The translations under genes were made by a program, and so were the position numbers. The notes under the pieces were generated by a model. That model was not told where the DNA came from. It ran no database searches and saw only the letters and a list, made by a program, of their open reading frames with translations. Below are positions 3,919 through 5,686 of a stretch of DNA of 5,686 bases, piece by piece (the first letter of the stretch is position 1; every line of letters starts with the position of its first letter). Source of the DNA: Armatimonadota bacterium (lineage in GTDB: Bacteria; Armatimonadota; UBA10988; DTZQ01); assembly GCA_012961305.1 (NCBI GenBank), contig DTZQ01000471.1:1-5686 (forward strand), given 5' to 3'.

Positions 3919-5686
3919 ATGCGCATCGCCAAGGGCGAGGGAAAACGGCAACCGGCGGACGTCCTTTACTGCCGGGCGACAGTTGATTTGAGCAGGGGCG
4001 AAGTTCATCTGGCCGAACTGCCCTGTGCGGACTGGGAAGACGTGTTGGGCGGCATTGGACGGGGCTTTAAGTTTCTGCGCGACTACCGGGTGACCCAAGC
4101 CTATGCACCCGACAGTCCGCTTTTGGTTTGCACCGGAGTGCTCACTGGCAGTGCGGTGATGACGGGCCTGCGGACTTATTTCTGCGCTTACAGTCCTCTG
4201 AAGCGGTCGCGCGGGGGGAAACCGGCCGCCATGTGGGCTGCAGGCAGCGGCAAGTTTGGCTCCAAACTGAAATGGACCGGAGTGGACGAAATGGTCCTGC
4301 GGGGCCGAGCCGCCCGGCCTACCTGCCTGGTCGTCCGAAGAGAGGGGGAGGGGGTGAAAATTTCGCTGGAAGACGCTTCAGACCTGATGGGACGGGGCAC
4401 CCACGAGAAAATCATGCTTCTGCACGAACGATACCCCGAGGCGCATTTCGCGGTCATCGGCCCAGGCGGGGAAAATTGGGAAAATGTGTGCTACGGAGCC
4501 ATTGCCCTGAGCACGGAAAACCAACTGCGGACCGGCGAAGAGAAATCGCGCTTTGCAGGTCGGGGCGGGATGGGCAGCCTGTTGGGCAGCAAAAACGTGC
4601 TGGCCATTGTTGCCCAAGCCCCCGAGGTGCGAGGAGAAATCACCCCTGCCCTGCGGGAAATCAACCGCACAGTAGCCCGAGGCGAGGGTTCCCGCAAGTT
4701 CCGCGACCCGGACAAAGGGGGATTGGGGGGCACTTGGTCCAATTGTCCCCCTCTCTTCGAAGCCGGCATTTTGCCCGAGCGCAACTTCTGGCCCACGGGC
4801 ACCGACGCCCCCACCCGCCTCTTTCGGGAAGCACTGGAGCCTCAGTACCTCATCAGAGATGAGGCCTGTTTTCGGTGCGGCATCGCCTGCCACAAAAACG
4901 TCTATGAGCGCACCGACGGTCAGGCCGGGCCCTTCTACGTCAAGATGGACTATGAACCGCTCACCCTGTTAGGCTTGAACCTGGGCCTGTACGACCCGGA
5001 ACAGGTGATGGCGCTGATTAAACTCAACGACCACTTGGGCTTGGATGCCATCAGCGCCGGAGTGGTGGTGGGCTACGTGATGGAGTACAACGAGCGGCAT
5101 CCCGAGGCCCCGCTGGCGGGGGGCCTGACTTTCGGCGACTTTGCGGGGGCGCAGACTCTCCTGCGGCGCATCGCGGCTGGTGAGGAGCCGGATTTGGGCC
5201 GGGGGGTGCGACATCTGGCGGAGAAACTGGGCGAAACTGCTTATGCGATGGAATGCAAGGGGTTGGAACTGCCCGCGTACCTGCCGGAGACGAACCCCGG
5301 CTATCCTTTCGCCATCGCTGGCGGCCACATGAGCATGAGGACTATGTTCCTGCTCCTCTTCGAGGGGGAAACGTCCCTCGACTACTGGGAGGAGGCCATC
5401 GTCGAACGGGGACTGTACCAAGTACGGGATGACATGCTGGGGCTGTGCAAATTCAGCGGGCTGGAGATGGAAGAAGCAGCGCGGGCAGTCGCCGAGGTCA
5501 CGGGCCTGGAAATAACCGGCGAGGAGTTGAAGCAAGCGGTGCGACGAACTTTCCTGCGCGGCTACGCTTTGGAGCGGCAACAGGGCTTTACAGAGGAGGA
5601 CTATGACCTGCCAGCCCGCGTGTACGAGGAGCGTAATCCGAACCTCAAATTGCCCCAATTTATCAGCCGCGAGTTTTTCGCCGAAC
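3919..5686 (+). CDS. Aldehyde:ferredoxin oxidoreductase (AOR) family tungsten/molybdenum enzyme, 3'-partial
   Basis: The open frame runs 589 codons to the window end with no stop; full-length AORs are about 600-640 residues, so a modest C-terminal part is missing. The family uses a tungsto- or molybdo-bispterin cofactor and one [4Fe-4S] cluster to oxidise aldehydes or related substrates with ferredoxin, in the cytoplasm. The N-terminal domain has GGIGRG at 44-49 and SRFAGRGGMGSLLGSKN at 210-226, the hallmark AOR block. Cluster ligands C317, C320 and C324 (CxxCxxxC) and C510 (in DMLGLC, 505-510) are all present. Pterin-binding motifs DxxGLDxxS (DHLGLDAIS, 371-379) and DxxGLC (505-510) are intact. 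E346 (in DYE) and H470 correspond by spacing to the active-site Glu and His of Pyrococcus furiosus AOR (E313, H448). The segment GYPFAIAGGHMSMRT (461-475) departs from the more usual RGACH-type block, marking a divergent subfamily. The substrate is unknown; the gene is divergent from the Gfo/Idh/MocA gene and any partner lies to the right. Confidence 0.92.
   Translation, partial: MRIAKGEGKRQPADVLYCRATVDLSRGEVHLAELPCADWEDVLGGIGRGFKFLRDYRVTQAYAPDSPLLVCTGVLTGSAVMTGLRTYFCAYSPLKRSRGGKPAAMWAAGSGKFGSKLKWTGVDEMVLRGRAARPTCLVVRREGEGVKISLEDASDLMGRGTHEKIMLLHERYPEAHFAVIGPGGENWENVCYGAIALSTENQLRTGEEKSRFAGRGGMGSLLGSKNVLAIVAQAPEVRGEITPALREINRTVARGEGSRKFRDPDKGGLGGTWSNCPPLFEAGILPERNFWPTGTDAPTRLFREALEPQYLIRDEACFRCGIACHKNVYERTDGQAGPFYVKMDYEPLTLLGLNLGLYDPEQVMALIKLNDHLGLDAISAGVVVGYVMEYNERHPEAPLAGGLTFGDFAGAQTLLRRIAAGEEPDLGRGVRHLAEKLGETAYAMECKGLELPAYLPETNPGYPFAIAGGHMSMRTMFLLLFEGETSLDYWEEAIVERGLYQVRDDMLGLCKFSGLEMEEAARAVAEVTGLEITGEELKQAVRRTFLRGYALERQQGFTEEDYDLPARVYEERNPNLKLPQFISREFFAE

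Noticed and set aside
3236..3991. Plus-strand open frame crossing the Gfo/Idh/MocA gene, its promoter region and the AOR start
   Set aside because: It overlaps two well-supported genes and a consensus promoter, and its translation shows no domain.
4128..4862. Open frame of 244 codons on the plus strand in another frame of the AOR gene
   Set aside because: Low-complexity Arg/Gly/Pro-rich translation with no motif; the AOR frame explains this DNA.
4969..5658. Open frame of 229 codons on the minus strand within the AOR gene
   Set aside because: It lies wholly antisense to a gene with family motifs throughout. It has no recognisable domain and is the usual by-product of GC-rich codons.
1..5686. 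CRISPR array, tRNA, rRNA or intact insertion sequence
   Set aside because: No regularly spaced repeats with unique spacers, no cloverleaf or rRNA-like sequence and no transposase frame was seen on either strand.

Overview
The window reads as a fragment of a bacterial chromosome, moderately GC-rich except for one island. All four genes have textbook Shine-Dalgarno sequences (GGAGG-type, 6-8 nt before ATG), and one has a perfect sigma-70-type promoter. The gene content is a secreted glycosidase-like protein, a sugar-type Gfo/Idh/MocA dehydrogenase and a tungsten/molybdenum aldehyde:ferredoxin oxidoreductase (AOR) family enzyme. This suggests an anaerobic or facultative, possibly thermophilic, carbohydrate-using bacterium. 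The lineage cannot be fixed from this sequence; Armatimonadota, Bacillota/Clostridia-like or candidate-phylum bacteria are guesses only.

Layout. 1-69: end of an upstream region with a 4-copy, 7-bp tandem repeat. 70-1401 (+): exported TIM-barrel protein of glycoside hydrolase clan GH-A type. 1461-2411 (+): a solitary beta-class DNA methyltransferase with visibly lower GC than its neighbours. 2412-2614: convergent intergenic region without a convincing terminator. 2615-3718 (-): Gfo/Idh/MocA oxidoreductase. 3719-3918: divergent intergenic region holding the consensus promoter of the minus-strand gene and three consecutive hairpins upstream of the next gene. 3919 to the window end (+): an AOR-family subunit lacking only its C-terminus.

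How the genes may work together. The barrel protein and the Gfo/Idh/MocA enzyme fit carbohydrate processing (outside the cytoplasm and in the cytosol respectively). The AOR-family enzyme fits oxidation of an aldehyde or a related ferredoxin-linked reaction. No operon joins these three. The methyltransferase has no visible restriction partner and looks inserted. The most interesting unexplained parts are the structured leader before the AOR gene, the divergent active-site region of that AOR, the barrel protein with Gln where the catalytic nucleophile is expected, and the heptamer repeat at the left edge. No complete novel multi-gene system is demonstrated here.
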